Shown: piece by piece, positions 18,150 through 25,880 of the stretch | Layout of the letters: each line of letters starts with the position of its first letter | Position numbering within the stretch: position 1 is the stretch's first letter | Assembly: GCF_022662575.1 (NCBI RefSeq) | Contig: NZ_JALBFU010000012.1 | Span: forward strand, 1 to 64,000 | DNA from: Luteimonas aquatica | GTDB taxonomy: Bacteria; Pseudomonadota; Gammaproteobacteria; Xanthomonadales; Xanthomonadaceae | Length of the DNA stretch: 64,000 bases | Direction: 5' to 3' | Made by a program: the position numbers and the translations under genes | Notes under the pieces: model-generated | What the model was told of the DNA's origin: nothing | The model's database searches: none | Seen by the model: only the letters and a program-made list of their open reading frames with translations

Positions 18150-18296
18150 TCAGGTCGGGCCGCGGTCGACGATGGCGGCGACGCGGCCGTCGCGGAAGGC
18201 GACGCTGCTGCGCCCCTCCAGCTCGATCACCGTGCCGGCGGGGAGGAGGACCGCCGGGCCGGAGTGGTGTTCGAAACGCACCCTGGGCGCGTTCAT
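18150..18296 (-). CDS. 48-residue protein coupled to ankyrin 2
   Basis: A small reading frame whose ATG shares a base with the ankyrin-2 stop (TGATG), so it is probably made by reinitiation. The product is 48 residues, with no signal peptide and strand-like sequence (VLLPAGTVIELEGRSSVAFRDGRVAAIVDRG). The VLLPAGTVIELEG stretch resembles a small beta-roll. No family recognised. It ends about 94 bases before the palindromic site of lipase 1, so it closes the first of two effector units. Confidence 0.5.
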   Translation of the reverse strand: MNAPRVRFEHHSGPAVLLPAGTVIELEGRSSVAFRDGRVAAIVDRGPT

Positions 18297-19027
18297 CAGC
18301 CCGCGCCCGCTTCCAGCGGAACATCGTGCGCGCGCAGCCAGGCGACCACCGTTTCGCGCGCCTGCCGGGCCTGCGCGGTGAGCGAGGCGGCCGGGGTCTT
18401 GAAGAAATACGGCTGGAAGGTGGCGCCCTGCGCGTTGCGCAGGTTCGGGCTGGCGCCCTGTTCGAGCAGCAGCAGCACGTGCTCGCCAGCGTTGATCATG
18501 GCGGCGGCGTGCAGCGGCGTATTGCCGCCGTGGTCGGCCAGGTCCGGGTCGGCGCCGCGCTGGAGCAGCAGGCGGAACTGGGCGTCGGTGCGCGGGCCGG
18601 TGGCGCCGGCCAGCGGCGTGGCGCCGGTGCGTTCGTGGCGGACGTTGGGATCGGCGCCGGCGGCGAGCAGCCGCTGCAGGTAGTCCGGGTCGTCGGCGAT
18701 GGCGGCGCTGTGCACGACGGTGCTGCCGCCCAGGCCCGGCCGGTTGGGGTCGGCGCCGTTGTCGAGCAGGGCCTGCATGCCGTCGGCGTTTCGCGCGATC
18801 AGCGCGAACTGCAGCGGATTCACGCCGTCCTCGCCGCGCGCGTTGGGATCGGCGCCCTGGCGCACCTGTTCGCGCACCTGCGCCGCATCGCCGCGCGCGG
18901 CGGCGGCGGCAAGCGCGGCGGTCTGGGGGTCGTGGAAGGCCTTCTCGGCGTCCATGGCGTCTCCGCGGCAGGCAGTGCAGAGCAGTATGAGCGAAAGCGC
19001 GAGGGCGCGGAGCGGAACGAGGCGCAT
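18296..19027 (-). CDS. Ankyrin-repeat lipoprotein 2 (candidate immunity to lipase 2)
   Basis: A 243-residue lipoprotein; ATG 19027 is chosen because the longer frame begins with TTG. Signal MRLVPLRALALSLILLCTAC with lipobox LCTAC, then five ankyrin units (VRQGADPNARGEDGVNPLQFAL, LLDNGADPNRPG, LLAAGADPNVRH, LLQRGADPDLADHGGNTPLHAAA, LLEQGASPNLRNAQG) and the tail VVAWLRAHDVPLEAGAG, which matches the tail of ankyrin 1. It follows lipase 2 by 69 bases on the same strand. Anchored in the envelope beside a lipase, it is a plausible specific inhibitor; the ankyrin stack would be the binding surface. Confidence 0.82.
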   Translation of the reverse strand: MRLVPLRALALSLILLCTACRGDAMDAEKAFHDPQTAALAAAAARGDAAQVREQVRQGADPNARGEDGVNPLQFALIARNADGMQALLDNGADPNRPGLGGSTVVHSAAIADDPDYLQRLLAAGADPNVRHERTGATPLAGATGPRTDAQFRLLLQRGADPDLADHGGNTPLHAAAMINAGEHVLLLLEQGASPNLRNAQGATFQPYFFKTPAASLTAQARQARETVVAWLRAHDVPLEAGAG

Positions 19028-19096
19028 CGTCGGCGGAAGGCGCAAGGGGCAGGCGAGCGTAGCGCACGCGCGGCATCCGCGTGCGCTAGCGCCGCA

Positions 19097-20092
19097 TCAA
19101 CGCAGCCAGGGCTGCTGTTCCTGCAGCGCCTCGATCATGGTCGATTGCCGGTGCAGGTCGGCCACGCGCTCGGCCTTGTCCTTCAGGTACTCGGCGGTGC
19201 GCTTGCCCATCTCGATCGGATTCCAGGTCCACTCGGGCGCCTTGATCGGCGGCAGCGGATCCTTCAGCGTGATCTCGTGGCCCGGCGCGTCGGGCATGAT
19301 GCTGCTCAGGCCCGGCGTGTCCTCCTGCGCGGCGGTGAGCGGGTCGCCGGCGACGTTGTAGCGGCGGATCAGTCCGTTCTCGGCCTGCTGCTTGGCCGTG
19401 CCGGGGTCCAGGCCCAGGCGCTGCATGGTCTTGTCGTGCACGCCGGAGGCGTCGAAGGTCACCGCCGGCACGCCGGTGGCCAGCGAGGCGATGGCGGCCA
19501 GGCCGCCGCCCAGCGAATGCCCGGTGATCACCAGGTTGCCGTCGCGGCCGAACGCGCTGTTGGAGACCAGCTGCGCCAGCTGCACCGCCTGGTCGTACTG
19601 CTCGGCGTCGAAGCCCAGGCCCTGCGGGAAGTTGGCGCCGGTCCAGTCCTTGGTTTCGTTCGAGCCGGAGTAGGCGAGCACGTAGCGGCCGTTGCCGTCG
19701 CTGTAGACGCCGGCGCGGAAGCCGGTTTCCGGCGTTTCCAGCAGCGCCGGATCGATGCCGGCGCTCTGCAGATCGGCATCGCTCACGCGGGTCCAGCCGT
19801 CGACCCGGGTGGTGCTCGGGTCGTAGGCGGCATTGGCCAGCTTCATCAGGTCCAGGTCGATCGGCTTGCTGTCCTGGCCGCGGACCTCGCTGGCGAAGCC
19901 AGGGCCGTCGGGACCGCCGGTCTTGGGCGCGAAATTGGCCTGCAGGCGCGCCAGATCGGGGTGATAGGACGGTTCGGGCAAGGTGCGCTGTGTCGACAGC
20001 GGTTCCCGAGGCGGCGGCGGTGGCGGCGGCGGGGGTGGCGGCGGAGGCGGCGACAGCAAGGTCAGCACGCGATCGATCGGTCCCAGCACCAT
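19097..20092 (-). CDS. Polyproline class-3 lipase-like effector 2
   Basis: A 331-residue paralogue of lipase 1 without the repetitive tail and without a signal peptide. MVLGPIDRVLTLLS is followed by 14 prolines (15-28), a linker, then the hydrolase: FRAGVYSDGNGRYVLAYSG, nucleophile S193 in TGHSLGGGL, D250 in NVAGDPLTAAQED and H272 in APGHEITL. Both lipases share the PID element before the prolines and the DPLT.AQ(E/Q)D motif. The downstream neighbour is ankyrin 2. A palindromic regulatory site lies 58 bases before the start. Probably a secreted or injected lipid-degrading toxin; the family assignment is firm, the role inferred. Confidence 0.82.
   Translation of the reverse strand: MVLGPIDRVLTLLSPPPPPPPPPPPPPPREPLSTQRTLPEPSYHPDLARLQANFAPKTGGPDGPGFASEVRGQDSKPIDLDLMKLANAAYDPSTTRVDGWTRVSDADLQSAGIDPALLETPETGFRAGVYSDGNGRYVLAYSGSNETKDWTGANFPQGLGFDAEQYDQAVQLAQLVSNSAFGRDGNLVITGHSLGGGLAAIASLATGVPAVTFDASGVHDKTMQRLGLDPGTAKQQAENGLIRRYNVAGDPLTAAQEDTPGLSSIMPDAPGHEITLKDPLPPIKAPEWTWNPIEMGKRTAEYLKDKAERVADLHRQSTMIEALQEQQPWLR
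20009..20050 (-). repeat. Polyproline-coding triplet tract, lipase 2
   Basis: Fourteen successive proline codons directly after SPLLT-like residues at the N-terminus, equivalent to the 19-codon tract of lipase 1. Confidence 0.85.
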
Positions 20093-20150
20093 GTCGAGTC
20101 CCCCGCAGAGTCAGGGTTCCGTTCTAAATCCGCCCCGCGGCCCGGGCAAG

Positions 20151-20166
20151 CTGGGGCTTGCCCTAG
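20151..20166. promoter_or_regulatory. CTRGGG-N4-YCCYAG palindrome before lipase 2
   Basis: Plus-strand CTGGGGCTTGCCCTAG; in the lipase-2 direction CTAGGGCAAGCCCCAG. After 24 bases comes TAGAAC (likely -10), and the ATG lies 58 bases past the site. It sits between lipase 2 and the divergent beta-helix gene at 20251, so it could act both ways, although no -10 at the same spacing is seen to the right. Confidence 0.65.
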
Positions 20167-20250
20167 TCGGCCGAGATCATGACGTGGCCTCCGTGCGGCG
20201 CGCGGCATGATGCCCGGCGACCCCACCGCATCGGAGACAGGAGACCAGCC

Positions 20251-21789
20251 ATGGATGCAGACCGCAGGAAAATGCTGATCGGCGTTTCGGGCGCGACCGG
20301 CGCGCTGCTCGCCGCCCATCCGCCGGCCGCGCAAAGCCAGACGACGATCTCCGCCGAGGAGGTCAGCTTCCTGCAGGCCGGCATGGGCGCCGTGCCGCGC
20401 ACCGTGCAGGCCAAGTTGCGCGAGACGGTGAGCATCCGCGACTTCGGCGCAGTCATGGACGGGGTGACCGACGACTACGCGGCGATCGCGGCGGCGCTGG
20501 CCTCCGGCGCCAGGCGCGTTACGGTGCCGGGGCTGGGGACGGCCTACTACACGCGCACCGTCAATGTGCCCCCGGGGGTGGAGCTGATCGGCGAGGGCGG
20601 CACCTTGCGGGTGCCGCAGCGCATCAATGCCCTGAACCTGCTGGACGAGGCCACGGTGTCGGACCTGACCATCGACGGCACGCAGGTCGACGATGCGATC
20701 GGCGGCTCCGGCGTGATCCTGCTCGGCGACGGCTGCACCGTGCGCAACGTCACCTCGAAGAATTTCGGGTACCACGGTTTTGCTTCCGGCCCCGGCGGCG
20801 CCGACCGGGCGGTCATCCTGGGCTGTCGCGCCTTCAATTGCGGCCATCGCGGCATCAATCTCTCGGAAGGCAGCTGCTACAACCGGATCACCAACTTCGA
20901 GGCGCGCAACTGCAGGCGCGCGGGCCTCATCCTCGGCTACCTGTCCAATTTCAACGTCATCCAGGGGCTTTACATCGATGGTCACTCGGCCTCGGTCGGC
21001 GGCGCCGGGCTCTGGGCGCACATGAACAGCGACTACAACATCTTCGACGACATCGTCATCGGTCCGCAGGACACCACCGGCAACAAATGCCCGGCGCTGC
21101 TGCTGGGCGCGGGATGCGTGGGCAACAGCTTCTCGCGCATCAAGATCTTCGCGGCCGGCCTGCGCGGCATCCTGCTCTGGAACCAGGACGTGGACCATCC
21201 GGAACTCGGTACCTTCAACACGCCGCTCGCGGGGAACCGTTTCTCGGACATCTCGATCATCGGCACCGACGTCATCGAGGATTTGTCGAGCGGCATCGTG
21301 ATGAATTCCGACGAAGGGCAGGTGGTGCAGAACAATATCTTCGATCGTGTCTATATCGACCGCTTCAAGGATGGTGTCCTCGATCAGGATGGGCTGACCA
21401 ACGGCATCGAGTTCAGCAACTTCCGCTTCGGCGCCGGCATCGCCAACCGCCGGATGCGGGTGGGCAATCTCGCCAACCGCTACCGTACCGGCCGCCGCTT
21501 CAATTGCGCCGGGCTGACGGGCATGGGATCGCTGGCACTGGCCACGGCCGAATACGAAGCGCATCCGGCGGTGCCCGCCAGCAACGTGGAACTCGTCCAG
21601 CCATATCCCTTCCCGGTCATGATCTTCCTCTCCGGCCTGGCGGGAAGCACGGGCGTGAAGATCGACGGCGTCAACGTCAACAGCGTGCTGCACGACCTGG
21701 GCAACGGCACCTACACCCTGTTGCCGCAACAAACGATCACGCTGACGTATTCCTCGGGAACGCCGGCGTGGCGCTGGTTCGGCCTGTGA
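20251..21789 (+). CDS. Secreted right-handed beta-helix (pectate-lyase-3-like) protein
   Basis: A 512-residue protein with a twin-arginine-like N-terminus (DRRKMLIGVSGATGALLAAHPPAAQS). The mature start has SIRDFGAVMDGVTDDYAAI, the hallmark of the pectate-lyase-3/GH55-like superfamily found in polysaccharide lyases and phage tailspikes. Parallel beta-helix coils follow through about residue 400 (DLTIDGTQVDD, GCTVRNVTSKNFG, GHRGINLSEGSCYNRITNFEARNC). A short C-terminal beta domain ends in WRWFGL. The substrate is unknown; it could cut or bind a polysaccharide. The start follows CAGGAGA. It is divergent from lipase 2 and convergent with the propeller-like gene. Confidence 0.75.
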   Translation: MDADRRKMLIGVSGATGALLAAHPPAAQSQTTISAEEVSFLQAGMGAVPRTVQAKLRETVSIRDFGAVMDGVTDDYAAIAAALASGARRVTVPGLGTAYYTRTVNVPPGVELIGEGGTLRVPQRINALNLLDEATVSDLTIDGTQVDDAIGGSGVILLGDGCTVRNVTSKNFGYHGFASGPGGADRAVILGCRAFNCGHRGINLSEGSCYNRITNFEARNCRRAGLILGYLSNFNVIQGLYIDGHSASVGGAGLWAHMNSDYNIFDDIVIGPQDTTGNKCPALLLGAGCVGNSFSRIKIFAAGLRGILLWNQDVDHPELGTFNTPLAGNRFSDISIIGTDVIEDLSSGIVMNSDEGQVVQNNIFDRVYIDRFKDGVLDQDGLTNGIEFSNFRFGAGIANRRMRVGNLANRYRTGRRFNCAGLTGMGSLALATAEYEAHPAVPASNVELVQPYPFPVMIFLSGLAGSTGVKIDGVNVNSVLHDLGNGTYTLLPQQTITLTYSSGTPAWRWFGL

Positions 21790-21810
21790 CGCACCGAACG
21801 CGGCCGGCGA

Positions 21811-22842
21811 TCAGTCGGGCTGGGTGCCGACCGGGAAGTCCGCCAGTTCGCTCAAGGGAATCCGTTCGATCCGCTGCGGGCCGTCGTGGCCGTCGTATTG
21901 GCTCGACCCGTTCTCGTAGGTCACCCACAGTTCGTCGCCGACGATGTTGATGCCCTGCGCCCAGCTGCCGAGCTTGCCGTTGTCGATGTTCTCACTCGCG
22001 CCGTCGGCGGTGAAGGTCTGCGGACTGCTTTCGATGGGCTGGTAGACCAGATGCCTGTCGCCGGTGCTGAACAGCAGGCCCTGGCCGTCGTTGACCACGG
22101 TCATGCCCTGCGCGCGGTCGGGCGCGGCGATCGGGCCGGAGGGATCGGTCAGGCGCCCGTCGGCGCCGATCTCGAAGCGCCAGACCGCGCCGGTCGTATC
22201 GGCGCCGTCCGCGTCCTTGTTGTAGGTACCGACATAGGCGTAATCCCCGTGCACGGTCATGAAGCTGGCGTTGGAGACGAAGTCGCTCCCTTCGGGCGCC
22301 TGCGGTTGCGGGATCACGTCCAGGGCCCGCACTTCCGCGCGGCCGGTTGCGGGATTCACCGGCGCGTTGTCGATCTGCGCGCGCGAGTAGAGATAGATGC
22401 CGTCGGTGTCGGCGACATAGACGGTATCGCCATGGGTCGCCACGCCGCCGCCGTGCGTGGGCGCCAGGAATTCGCTGTCGCCGCGCGGGCCGAGCAGGGC
22501 GACCGAGCGTTCGGTGTCGTTCCTGGTGTCCTGGATCGACAGCAGCACGCCGCGCTCGGTGAGATCCTCCTGCCGGTAGGGGATGTCGGTGGGCGGGAGA
22601 TACTGGCTGTCGTCCACGTTGCCGAACAGCAGATCGCGGAGATTGAAGCGGTCGTGGTAGTAGTAGGTGGTCAGCAGTTCGCCGTTGCCCGTGTACGCCT
22701 GGCCCTGCGGCGTCCAGCCTTCCTCCAGGTGCACCAGCCCAGGCGTGATGTAGGCGTCCGACGGCGTGCTGCCGACGTTCGGCGTGTCGTACTGCGCCGG
22801 AAGGTAGGGAGAAGGCGCGCCGACGGGGCCGGGAACAGTCAT
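21811..22842 (-). CDS. Propeller-like protein with proline-rich N-terminus, unknown function
   Basis: A 343-residue protein not assigned to a family. There is no signal peptide; it begins MTVPGPVGAPSPYLPAQYD. The body has recurrent strand units typical of beta-propellers: GGGVATHGDTVYVADTDGIYLYS, ASFMTVHGDYAYVGTYN, AQGMTVVNDGQGLLFSTG and AQGINIVGDELWVTYENG. Such folds bind ligands or act as lactonase-like enzymes, but no catalytic set can be assigned. A palindromic site of the same class as at the lipases lies 61 bases before the ATG, so it probably belongs to the same regulon. Lectin or effector roles are speculative. Confidence 0.6.
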   Translation of the reverse strand: MTVPGPVGAPSPYLPAQYDTPNVGSTPSDAYITPGLVHLEEGWTPQGQAYTGNGELLTTYYYHDRFNLRDLLFGNVDDSQYLPPTDIPYRQEDLTERGVLLSIQDTRNDTERSVALLGPRGDSEFLAPTHGGGVATHGDTVYVADTDGIYLYSRAQIDNAPVNPATGRAEVRALDVIPQPQAPEGSDFVSNASFMTVHGDYAYVGTYNKDADGADTTGAVWRFEIGADGRLTDPSGPIAAPDRAQGMTVVNDGQGLLFSTGDRHLVYQPIESSPQTFTADGASENIDNGKLGSWAQGINIVGDELWVTYENGSSQYDGHDGPQRIERIPLSELADFPVGTQPD

Positions 22843-22903
22843 GGGCGCTTGCTCGGAAGCCTGGACATGTCGGGATGGTAGGCAGCCGCGATCCCGGCGA
22901 CAC

Positions 22904-22919
22904 CTGGGGAAAACCCCGA
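22904..22919. promoter_or_regulatory. Weaker copy of the shared palindrome before the propeller-like gene
   Basis: In the gene's direction TCGGGGTTTTCCCCAG, 14 of 16 positions fitting CTRGGG-N4-YCCYAG. It is followed after 23 bases by TACCAT and lies 61 bases before the start codon, the same geometry as at the lipases. The divergent gamma-glutamyltransferase start is 48 bases to the right, with its own likely -10 (CAATAC). Confidence 0.5.
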
Positions 22920-22967
22920 GTCGGCAATACTGACGCCTCTTCAGGGCGCCGGACGAGGAGACCGTTC

Positions 22968-24674
22968 ATGATTCGCATGTTGTTCATCAGCGGCCTGGCG
23001 CTGGCGCTCGCCCTCCCGTCGGCGGCCGCCGCAGACCGCGTCACCGGCCGGCCCTTCGCCACCCGCAGCGAGGTGTACGCCCCGCACGCGATGGCCGCGA
23101 CCTCGCAGCCGCTGGCCACCCAGGTGGCGCTCGACACGATGAAAGCCGGCGGCAGCGCGCTGGATGCGGCCATCGCCGCCAATGCCGCGCTCGGGCTGAT
23201 GGAGCCGACCGGCAACGGCATCGGCGGCGACCTGTTCGCCATCGTCTGGGACCCGAAGACGCGCAAGCTCTACGGCTACAACGGCTCCGGCCGCTCGCCG
23301 CGCGCGCTCACCCTGGCCGAGCTGCGCAGGCGCGGCCTGACCGAATTACCGCCGCACGGGCCGCTGCCGGTCAGCGTGCCGGGCGCGGTGGATGCCTGGT
23401 TCGCGCTGCACGAGCGCTTCGGCCGCCGCCCGATGCGCGAGAACCTGGCGCCGGCCATCCGCTACGCGCGCGAAGGCTTCCCGGTGAGCGAAGTGATCGC
23501 CTACTACTGGGGCCTGTCGGTGCCCAAGCTGTCGGCCTGGCCCGGGTTCAAGGAGCAGTTCACGCTCGATGGCCGCGCGCCGCGCACGGGCGAGACCTGG
23601 AGGAACCCCAACCTCGCCGACACCCTGCAGAAGATCGCCGACGGCGGGCGCGACGCGTTCTACAAGGGCGAGATCGCGCACGCGATCGACGCCTACTTCA
23701 AGGCCAACGAAGGTTACCTGCGCTACGAGGACCTGGCGTCGCACCGCGGCGAATGGGTCGAGCCGGTGGCGACGGACTACCGCGGCTACCAGGTCTGGGA
23801 ACTGCCGCCCAACGGCCAGGGCATCGCCGCGCTGCAGATGCTCAACCTGCTGGAACCCTACGACCTCAAGCGCTACGGCTTCGGCAGTGCCGAGCACGTG
23901 CACCTGTTCGTGGAGGCCAAGAAGCTCGCCTTCGCCGATCGCGCCGCGCTCTACGCCGATCCGGATTTCTACAGGACGCCAGTGGCCAAGCTCGTTTCCA
24001 AGGCCTATGCGGCCGAGCGCGGCAAGGCGATCTCGCTGGAGAAGGCCGCACGCGTGGTGGCGCCCGGCGTACCCGCGCAGCTCGATCAGGGCGACACCAT
24101 CTATCTCACCACCGCCGACGCCGACGGCATGATGGTCTCGCTGATCCAGTCCAACTATCGCGGCATGGGCAGCGGCATGGCGCCGCCGGGATTGGGCTTC
24201 GTCTTCCAGGATCGTGGCGAGATGTTCGTGCTGAAGGAAGGACACCCCAACAGCTATGCGCCGGGCAAGCGGCCCTTCCACACCATCATTCCCGCCTTCG
24301 TCACCAAGGACGGGAAACCGTGGCTGTCCTTCGGCGTGATGGGCGGAGCGATGCAGCCGCAGGGCCACGTGCAGATCCTGATGAACCTGATCGACTTCGG
24401 CATGAACCTGCAGGAGGCGGGCGATGCGCCGCGCATCCAGCACGACGGCGACGTCGAACCGACCGGACAGAATACGGCCATGCGCGACGGCGGCGAGGTC
24501 GACCTGGAAACCGGCTACCCCTACGAGACGGTGCGCGCGCTGATGCGCATGGGCCATAGCGTGCGCTTCGCCGACGGCCCCTACGGCGGCTACCAGGCGA
24601 TCATGGTCAATCCGCAGGGCGGCTACATCGGCGCCAGCGAATCGCGCAAGGACGGGCAGGCCGCCGGGTATTGA
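22968..24674 (+). CDS. ggt: Gamma-glutamyltransferase
   Basis: Periplasmic enzyme that cleaves glutathione and other gamma-glutamyl peptides; made as a precursor that cuts itself into two subunits. The 568 residues include a signal peptide to about residue 20 (LALALALPSAAAA). The family start APHAMAATSQPLATQVALDTMKAGGSALDAAIA, the segment NGIGGDLFAIVWD and the C-terminal GGAMQPQGHVQILMNLIDFGMNLQEA are clear. The cleavage threonine is within QGDTIYLTTADADG, where the usual DTTH form is altered to DTIY. The ATG follows ACGAGGAG. It is followed after 46 bases by an exported hypothetical gene. Confidence 0.9.
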   Translation: MIRMLFISGLALALALPSAAAADRVTGRPFATRSEVYAPHAMAATSQPLATQVALDTMKAGGSALDAAIAANAALGLMEPTGNGIGGDLFAIVWDPKTRKLYGYNGSGRSPRALTLAELRRRGLTELPPHGPLPVSVPGAVDAWFALHERFGRRPMRENLAPAIRYAREGFPVSEVIAYYWGLSVPKLSAWPGFKEQFTLDGRAPRTGETWRNPNLADTLQKIADGGRDAFYKGEIAHAIDAYFKANEGYLRYEDLASHRGEWVEPVATDYRGYQVWELPPNGQGIAALQMLNLLEPYDLKRYGFGSAEHVHLFVEAKKLAFADRAALYADPDFYRTPVAKLVSKAYAAERGKAISLEKAARVVAPGVPAQLDQGDTIYLTTADADGMMVSLIQSNYRGMGSGMAPPGLGFVFQDRGEMFVLKEGHPNSYAPGKRPFHTIIPAFVTKDGKPWLSFGVMGGAMQPQGHVQILMNLIDFGMNLQEAGDAPRIQHDGDVEPTGQNTAMRDGGEVDLETGYPYETVRALMRMGHSVRFADGPYGGYQAIMVNPQGGYIGASESRKDGQAAGY

Positions 24675-24720
24675 GGCGCTGGCGTAGGATGGCGCCATTC
24701 CGGAACAGGGTGGAGTTCGC

Positions 24721-25770
24721 ATGTCGCTGAAAGCTCTTCTATGGAGGTCCGGCACCGCCGCGTGCCTGCTGATCGCCGCGGGCACATCGTTGGCGCAGAT
24801 GCCCGATTTCGAGGCGCAGGACCAGGACGAGGCCGGCCTCGCCGCCGCGGCGCGCTATCACCAGCGCCTGTCGGCGCAGCTGGCCGCCGGCGGCAGCGCG
24901 CGCGAGCTGGCGCTGGCGGCGGCGCTGCGCGGCAGGTTCGCGCAGGGCGAGGCGCAGGGCGACGCGCCGCAGACGGACGAGCCGTCGCAGGCCATCGCCG
25001 AGGACGACGACGCGCAGGCCTGGCGCCGCCGCGCCGCCGCGGCGCCGGGCCGCGACCTGCTCACCGACCTGCTGCTGCTCGGCGCCGGCGGCCAGCTGCG
25101 CCGCGAGGCCGCGACGCATTGGGCGACGGCCGAGCCGGACAACGCCGCGCCCTTGTTCCAAGAGGACCTGTCGGGCGATGCCTTGCTGGCGGCGCTGCGC
25201 GAGCGCAAGCGCTTCGACCTGCACTACCTGGAGACCGTGCGCTGGTTCGCCCGCGTCTATGCCCAGACGCCACCCGACGAGGAGGAGGCCGCGGCGATGT
25301 TCGATTCCCCGGCCGAGCGCGGCAGCTTCGCGATGAACGCCGCGATGGGCCTGTGGGGCGACATCGCGCGACCGCGCTTCCAGGCCCTGGTCGACGCCTG
25401 CCGCGGCGCGGCGCTGAATGCCACGCCCACGCGCGCGGCCGACTGCCGGCACGCCGCCGACGTGCTCGCCGGCGCCTCCGATACGGCCGTCGGGCGCGCG
25501 GTCGGCAGCGCGCTGCGCGTGGACACGGCACAGGACGACACCGCGCGCGCCGCGGCCGCCGAGGCGCGGCGCGGCGTCGACTGGCAGATGGTGCAGTGGG
25601 GACAGGCGGTGCGCGCGCAGCCGGACGAGGGCGCGGCGCAGCTGGCGCGGCTGCTGGCGGACGCCTCGGTGCACACCGAGATCGACCTGATCGCGCGCGT
25701 GCTGAAGGAGGCGAACATCCCCCTGCAGCCGCCGGCCGACTGGCAGCCGCCTCGCCGCCCGAGGCGCTAG
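24721..25770 (+). CDS. Exported alpha-helical protein of unknown function
   Basis: A 349-residue protein with a signal peptide (SGTAACLLIAAGTSLAQ). The mature chain is rich in Ala, Arg, Asp and Glu and looks like stacked helices reminiscent of TPR-type solenoids, but no repeat consensus is clear. Two separated cysteines in VDACRG and ADCRHAAD could form a disulfide. It follows ggt closely on the same strand and may be cotranscribed. It ends at a stem-loop shared with the convergent ATPase gene. No function is proposed. Confidence 0.65.
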   Translation: MSLKALLWRSGTAACLLIAAGTSLAQMPDFEAQDQDEAGLAAAARYHQRLSAQLAAGGSARELALAAALRGRFAQGEAQGDAPQTDEPSQAIAEDDDAQAWRRRAAAAPGRDLLTDLLLLGAGGQLRREAATHWATAEPDNAAPLFQEDLSGDALLAALRERKRFDLHYLETVRWFARVYAQTPPDEEEAAAMFDSPAERGSFAMNAAMGLWGDIARPRFQALVDACRGAALNATPTRAADCRHAADVLAGASDTAVGRAVGSALRVDTAQDDTARAAAAEARRGVDWQMVQWGQAVRAQPDEGAAQLARLLADASVHTEIDLIARVLKEANIPLQPPADWQPPRRPRR

Positions 25771-25781
25771 CCAGGCTGGTC

Positions 25782-25803
25782 GTTTCCCGCGCAAGCGGGA
25801 AAC
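25782..25803. terminator. Hairpin between convergent genes
   Basis: A perfect 9-bp stem GTTTCCCGC/GCGGGAAAC closed by a GCAA tetraloop, midway between the convergent ends at 25770 and 25881. No long U-tract; probably a bidirectional transcript end. Confidence 0.5.
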
Positions 25804-25880
25804 CGGTGCCTTGCGTTGCCGATCGGATTCCGTCGGCGCTCCGCCCGCGCAGGCATGGGGCGGCGGCCGCGGGGATCGCC

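Noticed and set aside
16413-20092. XVIPCD-type C-terminal type IV secretion signal in the lipases
   Set aside because: The C-termini (GDKVSKAMPWNW and ALQEQQPWLR) show none of the conserved elements of that domain.
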